Below are positions 1 to 8,084 of a stretch of 64,000 bases of DNA, piece after piece. This DNA is from Ectobacillus sp048976805. GTDB lineage: Bacteria > Bacillota > Bacilli > Bacillales > Bacillaceae_G. The stretch covers positions 5,881-69,880 of the forward strand of contig JBHGUR010000098.1 of the NCBI GenBank assembly GCA_048976805.1, given 5' to 3'. Positions within the stretch are counted from its first letter, which is position 1. Each line of letters starts with the position of its first letter. The translations under genes were made by a program, and so were the position numbers. The notes beneath the pieces were generated by a model, which saw only the letters and a list, made by a program, of their open reading frames with translations, did no database searches and was not told where the DNA came from.

Positions 1-1083
1 GAGCCACGCCAAGTCGATAAAGCCTTCTTTATCGTAGTTACGCGCCTCGCGATCCTCTTCTGTCGGCTCTGAATAACAAGTATAAACTTCTGCATTCTTA
101 AACTCTTTAGATGCTAAGCCTAAATAATCCTTCATCGCCTGTACCTTGCTGTTAAGCGCTCCATGAACGTAATACACTTTACGGTTTGGATAAGAATCTA
201 CAATCGTATTGAACATGCTCATCAGCGGCGTAAAACCTACTCCACCGCTCAATAGAACAACTGGCCGATCCGTTGTTGTATCCAATACAAAATCCCCAGC
301 CGGAGCAGTTATTTCTAGTACGTCTCCTTTTTCAACTTGGCTATGCAAGTAGTTGGAAACAACGCCAGCTGGAATGTCCCCGCTGCCATCTTCACGTTTT
401 ACGCTAATGCGGTAGTAATCCTTTCCAGGAGCATCAGATAAGCTGTATTGGCGGATATGTGTATGTGTTTCTCCTGGAATGTTCACCTTAACGCTAATAT
501 ATTGTCCTGGCTGAAATGAAGAAAGCGCTTTTCCATCTTGCGGCTTTAAATAGAAGGACGTAATTACGTCACTCTCTTTCACCTTCCCTGTCACCACGAA
601 TGTACGGAAATCCTTCCATCCGCCCGCCATTTGTTCTGCTTCTTTATACATTTCAGCTTCTACTTGGATGAATACGTCGGCAATGACGCCGTATGCTTCA
701 GCCCATGCATCTAATACTTCCTGCGGTGCATTTGCCACTTCTTTAATCGCCTGCAGCAAACATTTGCCGACAATCGGATAATGTTCTGCTTTAATTCCTA
801 AGCTGCGATGTTTATGACCAATTTGCTTTACAACCGGAACAATGACCTCCAATTGCTCAATGTGAGCAGCTGCAGCGTATACCGCGTTGGCTAATGCTTG
901 CGGCTGTCTTCCTTTTTTCTGATTTGTATGATTAAAAATATTTAATAACTCTGGATGCTCCGAAAACATAATTTGATAAAAGCGAGTTGTGATATCTACC
1001 CCGCGCTCTTGGAGCAAAGGCACTGTTGCTTTTACAATCTCAATTGTTTGTTCACTTAATAAAGGCTTTGTGCTTTGAGTCAT
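1..1083 (-). CDS. hmp: Flavohaemoprotein (nitric oxide dioxygenase), 3' end outside window
   Basis: This gene encodes a soluble cytoplasmic flavohaemoglobin that oxidises NO to nitrate with O2 and NAD(P)H. The first 361 residues are visible and the frame stays open to base 1; the family is about 400 residues, so roughly 40 C-terminal residues are missing. The order is globin domain (about 1-140, with the GHKH segment carrying the expected proximal haem histidine), FAD domain (about 150-260, with a RQYS FAD motif) and NAD domain (GGVGFTPL nucleotide-binding loop). The ATG at 1081-1083 is preceded by GGAGTGGAG. A TATAAT -10 and an Fnr-type box lie upstream, suggesting oxygen- or NO-responsive control. 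Confidence 0.93.
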   Translation of the reverse strand, partial: MTQSTKPLLSEQTIEIVKATVPLLQERGVDITTRFYQIMFSEHPELLNIFNHTNQKKGRQPQALANAVYAAAAHIEQLEVIVPVVKQIGHKHRSLGIKAEHYPIVGKCLLQAIKEVANAPQEVLDAWAEAYGVIADVFIQVEAEMYKEAEQMAGGWKDFRTFVVTGKVKESDVITSFYLKPQDGKALSSFQPGQYISVKVNIPGETHTHIRQYSLSDAPGKDYYRISVKREDGSGDIPAGVVSNYLHSQVEKGDVLEITAPAGDFVLDTTTDRPVVLLSGGVGFTPLMSMFNTIVDSYPNRKVYYVHGALNSKVQAMKDYLGLASKEFKNAEVYTCYSEPTEEDREARNYDKEGFIDLAWL

Positions 1084-1126
1084 CTTATCTCCACTCCTGC
1101 ATGTATTTTTCTCTCTTTTCACATTG

Positions 1127-1132
1127 ATTATA
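1127..1132 (-). promoter_or_regulatory. -10 element of hmp promoter
   Basis: On the minus strand this reads TATAAT, 43 bases upstream of the hmp ATG. No good -35 lies 17 bases upstream. That fits an activator-dependent promoter using the Fnr-like box at 1154-1169. Confidence 0.6.
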
Positions 1133-1153
1133 GTAAAAACCACAATATTCCAC

Positions 1154-1169
1154 TGTGATTTCAATCACT
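1154..1169. promoter_or_regulatory. Fnr/Crp-family box upstream of hmp
   Basis: The sequence TGTGATTTCAATCACT matches the Bacillus Fnr consensus TGTGA-N6-TCACT exactly. It contains the perfect palindrome GTGATT-TC-AATCAC. Its centre lies about 41 bases upstream of the start site predicted from the TATAAT at 1127-1132. That is the usual place for class II activation by Fnr. Confidence 0.65.
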
Positions 1170-1263
1170 ATAAACATGTTGTTTTTGTGAAAGACAAAAA
1201 ACTGCCACAAAATTTTATAATTCCCTTTCATTAAGCTATATAAATACAAATTGGAAAACCAAT

Positions 1264-1289
1264 AAAAAAGACATACAATGCTGTATGCC
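1264..1289 (-). terminator. Intrinsic terminator of the 1290-1817 gene
   Basis: On the minus strand GGCATACA-gcat-TGTATGTC forms an 8-bp stem with one G-U pair, followed by TTTTTT. It begins immediately after the stop codon. Confidence 0.7.
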
Positions 1290-1817
1290 TTAGCCGTTTT
1301 TATGCTTTTGCAACTCCTCTTCCACTATCTTTATATTTTCCCCGTTTCCAAATTCCGTGTAACCCCAAATATTCGTTTCCGACGTATTGCGGTTTAAAAT
1401 AATGTCTAAATCATGGTAAATTCGGTGACTATATATAACAAGCTGGATATTCCCCTTTTCAACCCCCAGCTTAGCGAGCTCGTAGCTTTTGATAAGGTCT
1501 TCTTTTACCTTTTTATTTTTGGTCTTTTGGTGAATGTCTTTTAACGCAGATTCCTGTTCTGCGAACCACTGCCGCAACTGCTTCCAATCGCCTTCATTGT
1601 ATTTTTCGGCTTTCCCATAATTTAAAAAACCATTAAAACTTTCATGTGTCTTTCCGATAAAAAGCAACACTTCCTTTGATTCATCTGCCTGCTCCGTTTG
1701 CGGAATTGCTGCCGCGTCAAGCGGTCGATTCGCATAGTAGAGGAACAGTTTAGTTAGCAGAAAAAAAGTTGCCACCATCGCTGCCAATATCCCGAGTATG
1801 TTTAATACCTTTTTCAT
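1290..1817 (-). CDS. Hypothetical membrane-anchored protein
   Basis: This is a 175-residue protein that I do not recognise. Residues about 4-28 form one hydrophobic segment (MKKVLNILGILAAMVATFF), an uncleaved anchor or signal sequence. The rest is charged and helical, rich in Lys and Glu, probably outside the membrane. ATG at 1817 is preferred over the GTG one codon upstream because AAGGAG then lies 8 bases away. It stands alone between hmp and a divergent small membrane gene and has its own terminator. Confidence 0.7.
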   Translation of the reverse strand: MKKVLNILGILAAMVATFFLLTKLFLYYANRPLDAAAIPQTEQADESKEVLLFIGKTHESFNGFLNYGKAEKYNEGDWKQLRQWFAEQESALKDIHQKTKNKKVKEDLIKSYELAKLGVEKGNIQLVIYSHRIYHDLDIILNRNTSETNIWGYTEFGNGENIKIVEEELQKHKNG

Positions 1818-2011
1818 CACACAAACTCCTTCTTCCTATTCTTATGTACTAGACAAGATGTTACGTTTATTTCGTTAATATTTCATATTGGTAACATTCG
1901 ATAGACAAGAAAGAACTCCTTGCAAAAACATTCTCGTAATTTCGACAACTTTCTTGCGCATACCCTAAAATCATTATGTAAACATTCATTTCCCTTTGCA
2001 AAATACATATT

Positions 2012-2039
2012 TTGTATATAAAGTTATTTCCTGTACAAT
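2012..2039 (+). promoter_or_regulatory. Sigma-A-type promoter for the 2084-2290 gene
   Basis: TTGTAT (2012-2017) and TACAAT (2034-2039) are separated by 16 bases, about 45 bases upstream of the ATG. Confidence 0.5.
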
Positions 2040-2083
2040 ATTAGGCTATACTAATATTGACTTATGCATATGGAGGTGACTTT

Positions 2084-2290
2084 ATGAAAGCCTATTCTAT
2101 TATTTTTGGACTTCTTTCTTTTTTTGCATCTATTTTAATTTTATATTCCGTTGGCAATGTTTTATCTATTAAATGGCTGCAGTACAGTACAAATCAATCT
2201 GTATCGTCAGCTGGATTTTGGCTCCCGCTCCTTCTCGCACTCATAATTGGATATTTAATTGTTCGCAAATATAAATCAAGACTTGGCTGA
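2084..2290 (+). CDS. Small two-helix membrane protein, hypothetical
   Basis: This encodes a 68-residue protein with two hydrophobic segments (about 4-28 and 46-62) joined by a polar loop and ending in a basic tail (RKYKSRLG). ATG at 2084 has an excellent GGAGGTGA site 5 bases upstream, so an in-frame TTG further upstream is not used. A candidate sigma-A promoter lies at 2012-2039. I do not recognise the family. The basic C-terminus suggests both ends face the cytoplasm. Confidence 0.65.
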   Translation: MKAYSIIFGLLSFFASILILYSVGNVLSIKWLQYSTNQSVSSAGFWLPLLLALIIGYLIVRKYKSRLG

Positions 2291-2303
2291 TGAGCCAAGT
2301 CTT
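2278..2303. terminator. Hairpin between convergent genes
   Basis: An 11-bp perfect stem AAGACTTGGCT / AGCCAAGTCTT with a 4-base loop overlaps the stop codons of both convergent genes. Neither strand has a clear U-tract, so it may act as a mutual roadblock or RNA-stabilising hairpin rather than a classical terminator. Confidence 0.5.
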
Positions 2304-3123
2304 ACTGTTGCAAATCCGTTTTTTCTCCATGTTCTTTTACAATTTGAATGATATTTATAAATTTCCCCACAATTTGTTGCTCTCTGTTTAGCACCAGCAA
2401 ATCGTATCCTTCATACAACCGTTCTATCCCCTTTTTCGCCTCTTTAACAGGGAGAACAAACTGAACCCTGTACTCCTTCCGGCCATACTTTACCGCTTCT
2501 CCCTTTACAGCGCCGCTCTGCTTTGCTCCTATTATGCGCTGCACTTTAGCAGGGTACATTAATACAAAATAATAATCCGGCTCTTGCGCCAATATGTTGT
2601 ATAATGAATCCGATATTTTGTAAGAAACAGTATAGCGGATATTCACCCCATCGGCTTGAATTAGAAACTTAACAATTTGCAAATCCCGTTTTGTAACCTC
2701 CGTAAGGCAAGCACCTGATTTCTTCGGTACAGCTTCCTCAAACGAAAATAGCGCCAATAGCCGATTTGTCGCGTCTTCAGAAAAACGGTAAATTTGCCCG
2801 TCCCTTTTCATCCATCCTTTTCTGTCCTTAACATGAAGCCACATATCATATTTCTCCTGCTTGCCATCTTCTCTTTGCAAAATCGCGATATAATCGGGAT
2901 TTTGCGTTTCGACTTCTATATTATATAACTTACCCTCTTGAAACAGCTCCATAACAGCCCGAATAACAGATGGAGTTGTCAACGTTTTCTCTTTTGCTTC
3001 TGCACCCGTTTTTAATATCGTAATCTTTTCTACCTTTATTTCCATCACGTTCCTTTCCTCTGTCGGCACGGCGCTGCAAGCTGTCAATAACATAATAAAC
3101 AAAACGAACCATACGTTTCTCAT
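2302..3123 (-). CDS. Predicted lipoprotein, YhfM-like domain
   Basis: This encodes 273 residues with a type II signal peptide: basic start, hydrophobic core, then lipobox LTAC at residues about 14-17, so Cys 17 should be lipidated and the protein anchored outside the membrane. Residues about 30-125 resemble the YhfM-like domain of Bacillus lipoproteins (pattern D-Y-x-A/V-x-L then Y-x-M-W). The C-terminal half is a second unassigned beta-rich region. ATG at 3123 is favoured over the in-frame ATG at 3132 because GAAGGATGG then serves as ribosome site. The family link is by general resemblance only. Confidence 0.65.
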   Translation of the reverse strand: MRNVWFVLFIMLLTACSAVPTEERNVMEIKVEKITILKTGAEAKEKTLTTPSVIRAVMELFQEGKLYNIEVETQNPDYIAILQREDGKQEKYDMWLHVKDRKGWMKRDGQIYRFSEDATNRLLALFSFEEAVPKKSGACLTEVTKRDLQIVKFLIQADGVNIRYTVSYKISDSLYNILAQEPDYYFVLMYPAKVQRIIGAKQSGAVKGEAVKYGRKEYRVQFVLPVKEAKKGIERLYEGYDLLVLNREQQIVGKFINIIQIVKEHGEKTDLQQ

Positions 3124-3143
3124 AGAAACCATCCTTCATCAGC

Positions 3144-3423
3144 CTAGTGCCTTAGCCTTAAGGGCCCTGTCAATAAAAACAGCCTCTCCACATCGGTGAG
3201 GCTTACCATATTTTCACAATCGCGTTCTGCAGCATTCTTGATACCCGCCATTTCTAGCCTGAGCTCTTCCGCATTTTGTACACACAAGAAATCTCGAACC
3301 ACTTGATAATAAACTTCCTTTACTAAAAACCAACGCTTCCTGCTGTTTCCACGAACGGACATAAACAGAATATGAGAAGAATCCAACGATACTTACCGCA
3401 ATTAACAGAATGGCTACAAGCAT
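3144..3423 (-). pseudogene. Frameshifted gene for a small membrane-anchored protein
   Basis: The first frame starts at ATG 3423, with AGAGGTG six bases upstream, and encodes a convincing N-terminal membrane segment (MLVAILLIAVSIVGFFSYSV). It then degenerates into Cys/Arg/Gly-rich sequence and stops at 3214. The second frame, offset by one, looks like real helical protein (KEVYYQVVRDFLCVQ onwards) and stops at 3144. The frames join if one T is removed from the T5 run at 3325-3329 (minus strand). The result would be an ORF of about 90 codons. This is a real frameshift or a sequencing error in a homopolymer. No function is recognised. Confidence 0.5.
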
Positions 3424-3631
3424 TGCCTTCACCTCTTCTAATGTGGTTTATCCATATAACGGATTTTTAAATTAGATTCGATAAGCAAAATAGGATTTCC
3501 TGCTTCTAATTCGCAAAAAAAAATTGCAACATTTAATAAATTCTCATTGCTCTCTTTACTTTTCCTTAACCAAACCATACGTTGTCCCACTTTACCATGC
3601 AAATCCATCTATCGTAAAGGGGAGAAAACAT

Positions 3632-3715
3632 ATGATATGGAATATAGCAAGCTCTATTGTAATGGCTCTTTTTTTACTGTCGCTTATCCATCTCCAAGCA
3701 CCTATGCGCAAATGA
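3632..3715 (+). CDS. Possible 27-residue hydrophobic peptide
   Basis: The ATG at 3632 follows AAAGGGGAG by seven bases and opens a 27-codon frame beginning MIWNIASSIVMALFLLSLIH and ending in a basic tail. This composition is typical of single-span small membrane proteins. There is no family match I can recall, and so short an open frame could arise by chance. Confidence 0.35.
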   Translation: MIWNIASSIVMALFLLSLIHLQAPMRK

Positions 3716-3778
3716 CGGATTGTAAAAGCAAATTAATTAAGAAAAGCGGACAAAGCCCGCCTTTTGCAGCACCGGGGT

Positions 3779-3841
3779 GAAAGGCGCTTTTTGCCTTTTA
3801 CGGAGGCACAGCCCGGAGTCTGCTGCTTTGGGAGTTAGACA
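3779..3841. repeat. Degenerate copy of the GGCGCTTTTTGCC interspersed repeat
   Basis: This stretch shares AAGGCGCTTTTTGCCTTT and CGGAGGC blocks with the 116-bp repeats at 25047 and 50855, but the flanks have diverged. The shared block itself folds into AAAGGC / GCCTTT. Confidence 0.4.
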
Positions 3842-3874
3842 TACCCCCAAAACCTTATACTCTTATCTTTTTAC

Positions 3875-3900
3875 AAAAGCCTCCAAATCAAATTGGAGGC
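3875..3900 (-). terminator. Intrinsic terminator of the 3907-4356 gene
   Basis: On the minus strand GCCTCCAA-loop-TTGGAGGC is an 8-bp perfect stem followed by TTTTG. Confidence 0.75.
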
Positions 3901-3906
3901 TCTTGC

Positions 3907-4356
3907 TTAGGAACACTCAAAATAATCAATGTTATTTAAGTCAATGCCCGTATACACCCATCTGTACTGATTGCGTCTCCAACGGTAACCGGCAACGGAA
4001 GTTCTGCCGACAAAGATAGGGTAGAACCAGAAGCTGCGCCCGTTTCGAAGCCATATATACGTATAGCGGTAAAGGCAGCGTCTGATTCCTCCTGGGTCAA
4101 CCGCATAGGTGGCAACCGGCGGCCGATCGGGAACATAAGCTGGAGGCGGACCTTGCGGCGGGCCTTGATCTGGCCCTTGTCCCGGCGGATAAGGCGGGTA
4201 GGACGGATAGCCTCCTTGTCCCGGCGGGTAGGACGGATAAGACGGATAGCCCCCTCCGTGTCCGGGCGGAAACGGATAAAATTGCATGGACGATGGCGAA
4301 GTCCATGACGGAAACGTTTGTCTAGATTCGTCATGCCAATATGGATAATAATACAT
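3907..4356 (-). CDS. Pro/Gly/Tyr-rich protein with aromatic-Arg C-terminus
   Basis: This is a 149-residue protein. Residues about 25-75 are low-complexity repeats of the type YPSYPPGQGG and GPPQGPPP. The C-terminal 60 residues are rich in Tyr, Trp, Arg and Phe (RYTYIWLRNGRSFWFYPIFV) and end in Cys-Ser. There is no signal peptide or membrane helix. Similar proline-rich, tyrosine-rich proteins in spore formers are often spore-surface components, but nothing here proves that. ATG at 4356 is chosen because AGAGGTGA lies just upstream; an in-frame GTG at 4365 falls inside that site. It has its own terminator. Confidence 0.6.
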   Translation of the reverse strand: MYYYPYWHDESRQTFPSWTSPSSMQFYPFPPGHGGGYPSYPSYPPGQGGYPSYPPYPPGQGPDQGPPQGPPPAYVPDRPPVATYAVDPGGIRRCLYRYTYIWLRNGRSFWFYPIFVGRTSVAGYRWRRNQYRWVYTGIDLNNIDYFECS

Positions 4357-4444
4357 TACACTCACCTCTTTGTTTAGGCACTCATACTGTCATTTCATGT
4401 GTATGTAAGAAAGACTTGGTTAGTTCCCTTTTTCCAAAAATAAA

Positions 4445-4462
4445 AAGGCTTAAAAAAGCCTT
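4445..4462 (-). terminator. Intrinsic terminator of the lia operon
   Basis: On the minus strand AAGGCTT-TTTT-AAGCCTT is followed by TTTATTTTT, ten bases past the liaR stop. Confidence 0.8.
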
Positions 4463-4471
4463 CGCTTGTTT

Positions 4472-5104
4472 TTATTTTATTAACTGGTGCCGAAACGCAT
4501 AAATGACCGCCTGCGTACGGTCGCTCACGTTTAATTTATTTAAAATATTGCTAACATGCGTTTTTACTGTCTTCAAGGCGATAAACAATTCGTCGGCAAT
4601 TTCTTGGTTGGATTTCCCTTCCGCCATTAACAGCAAAATCTCCCGTTCCCGCTCTGTTAAGTCTTCATGAAGCTGATGCTCTTGCTTTTGCCTCATTTTC
4701 ACCATCATTTTTCCGGTTACCTTCGGCTCCAGCACAGTTCCTCCTTCATAGGTGTCACGTACCGCCTGTGCAATATCGCTCGCTTTTGATGTTTTCAATA
4801 AATAGCTGGCCGCTCCGGCTTCAATGGCCGGATATAGCTTTTCATCATCCAAAAAGCTTGTGACTACGACAATTTTCGCTTCCGGCCACGCGTTTATAAT
4901 TTCTCGCGTCGCTTCAATGCCGTCAACCTCCTCCATCACTAAATCCATTAAAATAATATCAGGGCGCAACACCAAGGCAAGTTCAATCCCTTTTCTCCCA
5001 TTTTCCGCCTCCCCTACTACCTCTATATCAGGCTGTGTCGATAAGTAAGCGGAAACCCCCATGCGTACCATTTCATGATCATCTACAAGCAGCACTCTAA
5101 TCAT
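4472..5104 (-). CDS. liaR: Response regulator LiaR (NarL/FixJ family)
   Basis: This encodes 210 residues. The receiver domain (1-120) has the acidic pair DD at 8-9, phospho-acceptor Asp near 54 (DIILMDLV) and the conserved Thr and Lys (VVTSF, LLKTSKA). The LuxR-type helix-turn-helix is at about 146-205 (LTEREREILLLMAEGKSNQE). It is the DNA-binding partner of LiaS and is expected to activate the upstream liaI-type promoter when the lipid II cycle is disturbed. It starts three bases after liaS, with its ribosome site inside the liaS end, so the two are translationally coupled. It is the last gene of the operon. Confidence 0.93.
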   Translation of the reverse strand: MIRVLLVDDHEMVRMGVSAYLSTQPDIEVVGEAENGRKGIELALVLRPDIILMDLVMEEVDGIEATREIINAWPEAKIVVVTSFLDDEKLYPAIEAGAASYLLKTSKASDIAQAVRDTYEGGTVLEPKVTGKMMVKMRQKQEHQLHEDLTEREREILLLMAEGKSNQEIADELFIALKTVKTHVSNILNKLNVSDRTQAVIYAFRHQLIK

Positions 5105-5107
5105 GTC

Positions 5108-6157
5108 TTATCCCCCCTTTTTTGCAATAATCGGAACCTTGACTTCCAATTGCGTTCCTTTATTTGGGAAACTAATCAGCTTAAAGGTTCCTCCAATTTC
5201 TTGAACACGTTCTTGGATAGAACGTAAACCGTAAGAACCGGCTTTTCGTTGATTTACATCAAACCCCACTCCGTCGTCCAGCAGCTTTAAAATGGCATAC
5301 TGGTTAATGTTGCGAAGACGAAGCTCCATCCGTTTTGCTTTCGAGTGCCGCAGCGTATTGGAAAGGGCTTCTTGAATAATCCGGAACAAATGGTCTTCTA
5401 CTCCTTTTTCCAGCTCAATCGGCTCCACCAGCCACTCTATCTTCATCTGCTGCTTTCGGGATAATTCCGTAAGCAATTCTTCGATTCCTTCCGCTAATTT
5501 TTTCCCTTCCAGCTGTACCGGGCGCAAATGAAGCAATAATGCCCGCATTTCAGATTGGGCATTCACAATCATATTTTCAATAAGATGAAGCTGCTTTTTT
5601 ACAGCTTCCGTATTTAAATTGGGCTGCTCATTCACAGCGGACATCATCATCGACATCGCAAATAGCTGTTGGCTCACAGAGTCATGCAATTCCCGCGCCA
5701 ATCGATGCCGCTCCTTTGAAATTACCTCTTGCCTCATTTCTTCATTCCAATCAGCCCGTTCGTTAGTAAGCTTTTGAAATAAAGAAGCATGTTCCTCTAG
5801 CCGGTCTCCTAGTGCAGCAATACGATTTCCTATTTCCCCCAGCTCATCTTGCTCGAAAAATGCGGCATCTCTACTAAAATTCCCCCGTTCTATATCTAAA
5901 AGAACGGCGGAAAGCGCGTGAATGCGGCGCTTCATATACTGCCCGATTATATAGCCGATAATCGCGCCCGCTAAGCCGCTGCTGCCGATTACAAATAAGG
6001 CGACAGGAATGGTTGCAACCTTTCTCTCAATTAGAAATTCATATATATTTTGTTCGCTTTGCCAAGTGTAGATAATTGTCGAAAATACGGAAACACCGAG
6101 GCACGACAAAATGCAATAATTTAAGTACGTCCAAGAAATGCTCGTCTGTTTATTCAT
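5108..6157 (-). CDS. liaS: Sensor histidine kinase LiaS
   Basis: This is a 349-residue membrane kinase. Two transmembrane segments (about 10-30 and 47-70) flank a very short extracellular loop, which marks an intramembrane-sensing kinase. A HAMP-like linker and a HisKA_3 domain follow, with the phospho-accepting His in RELHDSVSQQ (about 157). The HATPase_c domain has the G boxes LLDDGVGFD and YGLRSIQERV. Its start overlaps the liaF stop as TAATG. It phosphorylates LiaR and is held in check by LiaF. Confidence 0.93.
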   Translation of the reverse strand: MNKQTSISWTYLNYCILSCLGVSVFSTIIYTWQSEQNIYEFLIERKVATIPVALFVIGSSGLAGAIIGYIIGQYMKRRIHALSAVLLDIERGNFSRDAAFFEQDELGEIGNRIAALGDRLEEHASLFQKLTNERADWNEEMRQEVISKERHRLARELHDSVSQQLFAMSMMMSAVNEQPNLNTEAVKKQLHLIENMIVNAQSEMRALLLHLRPVQLEGKKLAEGIEELLTELSRKQQMKIEWLVEPIELEKGVEDHLFRIIQEALSNTLRHSKAKRMELRLRNINQYAILKLLDDGVGFDVNQRKAGSYGLRSIQERVQEIGGTFKLISFPNKGTQLEVKVPIIAKKGG

Positions 6158-6888
6158 TACGCATGCCTCACTTCTGTATCGCCTGCAAGAAGCGAGGAGA
6201 TAATTTTAATACGTCTTGGCGCATTTGCATATTGCTCTGTCATTAACACTACATTTTTATTGAATCCATTCTCTTTTTGGCCAAAAAGAGAAATATTGCC
6301 GACCAATACAGAATGGTTGAGCGAAATTTCAATATCATACGGAACGTACAAGCGAATATTCCCCGCAATCCCGTGAATAACAATAACAGTCTCGCCTTCG
6401 GGAATCATGGCTGTCGTTAAATCAATCTGCACATCTCCCAACCCATAGCGAATATTAATGTCATGCAGCTCATAAATGCTATCCATCACACGATAGTTGC
6501 CAATCGGCATATTTTTCAAAAACGGCTGGCAGCGTACAATTCGCCTGTTTTGCACGCTCTCTTTCGTTTCAACTTGAAGGATAGGCGGCTTCTGGCTGCT
6601 GGCAATAAGATCATATCCGATATAAATGAGAACGGCAACGAGGACAAGTTGAAAAGCAATTGACGAAAAAACGTTCGCAATAAGCGCCAAAATTCCAATA
6701 ATGAGAAAAATGTTGCCTCTTACACGTTTTCCCTTCTTGCGAAAATGCTGGCCTAGCATCAAAATTACAACTGAAAAGATGAGGGCGACCGGTTCAAACC
6801 GATGCATAAGAATATCAATTAACATTCCGATTCCAAAAATAATCGCCAACGCGCCGATAAGCTGCGTTTTTGAAAACTGCCTTTTCAA
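6157..6888 (-). CDS. liaF: LiaF, negative regulator of LiaRS
   Basis: The protein has 243 residues if translated from TTG 6888, which has AAGGGGGG seven bases upstream. That length fits the family (about 240) better than the ATG at 6936. The N-terminal 100 residues hold four hydrophobic helices in two hairpins. The C-terminal 110 residues form the beta-rich domain of cell-wall-active antibiotic response proteins (GEGETVIVIHGIAGNIRLYV region). LiaF is a membrane protein that keeps LiaS silent without stress. It is coupled to liaS by overlap and separated from liaH by about 110 bases. Confidence 0.9.
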   Translation of the reverse strand: MKRQFSKTQLIGALAIIFGIGMLIDILMHRFEPVALIFSVVILMLGQHFRKKGKRVRGNIFLIIGILALIANVFSSIAFQLVLVAVLIYIGYDLIASSQKPPILQVETKESVQNRRIVRCQPFLKNMPIGNYRVMDSIYELHDINIRYGLGDVQIDLTTAMIPEGETVIVIHGIAGNIRLYVPYDIEISLNHSVLVGNISLFGQKENGFNKNVVLMTEQYANAPRRIKIISSLLAGDTEVRHA

Positions 6889-6996
6889 TGTAGCGCCCCC
6901 CTTTCCTTCGCCATGATGAAATAGAAGAAAAGGCATGGTGCCCCAATACCTTTTCTTCTCCTACCAATATATCATAAGCTGTTGCCAGAATATACA

Positions 6997-7641
6997 TTAT
7001 TGAGGCACGGATTCTTTCTCTTTCAGCTCCCTCTCAAGCCTAGCAATTTTTAAATCAAACGTATCCCGTTCGTACTCCTCCGTGATGCGCATCTCCAAAT
7101 TGCGAATATGCTCTTCTACTTCCTCAAATCTTAAGAAAGGACTGCCTTCAGAAATTTTGTAAAGTGTATCGTTAATGCGGCGGTTTGCATGCGCCATATT
7201 TTCGCGCGCCATCAATTCCATCCGCTTAGCATGCATTTCTTTTAGCTTATTTTTCATCTCTGCCAATCTTTGCTGCAATTCGTCTACTTGCTCAAACGTA
7301 TTTGCATGCATTTCCTCCAAGCGGGCCACTTGTCCTTCATAATACTCCGTTTCTTGCACAGCCCGCGCTTCTAAGTCATGCGCTCCTGCTTGGCGCGCCA
7401 CCTCCGCCTGATGCTTGCGCTTTTTCATCATGTAGCGCGATTGCTCCAAATCTCGCAAAAAGCTGGCTTTTAACATTTTATGGCGTTCAATCAGTTTTTC
7501 AATTTTTTGTACTTCGCGTTCACCGTCGCGCAAATATTGATTTAATAACGCGATCGGATTTTTTCTTTCCTGCTCATCCAGCATGCTATGAACATCCGCC
7601 AGCACTACATCTCTCATTCGTTGAAATAATGATTTTTTCAT
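6997..7641 (-). CDS. liaH: LiaH, PspA/IM30 family stress protein
   Basis: This encodes 214 residues that are almost entirely helical, with long heptad-rich coiled coils, as in the PspA/IM30/LiaH family (MKKSLFQRMRDVVLADVHSM at the start). Family members form large rings that bind and protect damaged membrane. ATG 7641 is preferred over upstream in-frame starts because GGGGAGG then lies nine bases away and the protein begins like LiaH. It follows the liaI-like gene by 17 bases. Confidence 0.88.
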   Translation of the reverse strand: MKKSLFQRMRDVVLADVHSMLDEQERKNPIALLNQYLRDGEREVQKIEKLIERHKMLKASFLRDLEQSRYMMKKRKHQAEVARQAGAHDLEARAVQETEYYEGQVARLEEMHANTFEQVDELQQRLAEMKNKLKEMHAKRMELMARENMAHANRRINDTLYKISEGSPFLRFEEVEEHIRNLEMRITEEYERDTFDLKIARLERELKEKESVPQ

Positions 7642-7658
7642 ATTTTCCATCCTCCCCA

Positions 7659-8000
7659 TTAATATTGCTTCATTACTTTTTCCCATTCTTCATCAAAATT
7701 GCTGAATTGGCTATATTGTGGCTGCTTGCTGTTTTTTTTCCAGTCCCTATAGCCGTAATACAGCAGCGCGATTGCCAAAAGCCCGATGACCGCCGGAAAA
7801 TTGCCAAATACAACCGCAAGTCCGGCCAACCCAACAATCCCCCACCCGAACTTGCCAAGAAGTGATTGCGCTTTTACAAAAGACTTAAAGCTCCAATATA
7901 GCAATAACACCCCTATCGCCAAGCCGAGCAAATGCCCAAGACTCGCAAGGGCGATGATGACAAGAACCCCGGCCGCTATAAATGTTAGAAACTTTTTCAT
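7659..8000 (-). CDS. liaI: LiaI-like small membrane protein
   Basis: This 113-residue protein has four hydrophobic helices in two hairpins (about 1-20, 22-38, 50-65, 66-82) and an acidic, aromatic tail (NFDEEWEKVM). It occupies the first place of the operon before liaH, where LiaI sits and serves as membrane anchor for LiaH. Size and topology fit the LiaI-LiaF-like membrane family, but sequence similarity to B. subtilis LiaI (126 residues) cannot be measured here. GGGAGG lies upstream of the ATG. Confidence 0.75.
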   Translation of the reverse strand: MKKFLTFIAAGVLVIIALASLGHLLGLAIGVLLLYWSFKSFVKAQSLLGKFGWGIVGLAGLAVVFGNFPAVIGLLAIALLYYGYRDWKKNSKQPQYSQFSNFDEEWEKVMKQY

Positions 8001-8032
8001 TTTTTGTTTCCTCCCTTCGCTTTGATACTTCT

Positions 8033-8061
8033 ATCCTAACTAAAAAAACGAGCTTTCATAA
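8033..8061 (-). promoter_or_regulatory. Promoter of the lia operon
   Basis: On the minus strand TTATGA (8056-8061) and TAGGAT (8033-8038) are 17 bases apart, placing the start about 25 bases before the liaI-like ATG. The weak hexamers suit an activator-dependent promoter. Confidence 0.45.
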
Positions 8062-8084
8062 CGAGCCTAAGATGGGTTTTGAAC

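Noticed and set aside
3524..3780. Two overlapping plus-strand frames of 63 and 77 codons
   Set aside because: Their upstream starts lack ribosome sites; only the internal 27-codon frame at 3632 has one.
3936..4334. Long alternative frames over the Pro/Gly/Tyr-rich gene
   Set aside because: They are by-products of its repetitive GC-rich codons; only the 3907-4356 frame has a ribosome site and terminator.
7302..7865. 187-codon plus-strand frame antisense to liaH/liaI
   Set aside because: No ribosome site, odd composition, and entirely opposite two well-supported genes.
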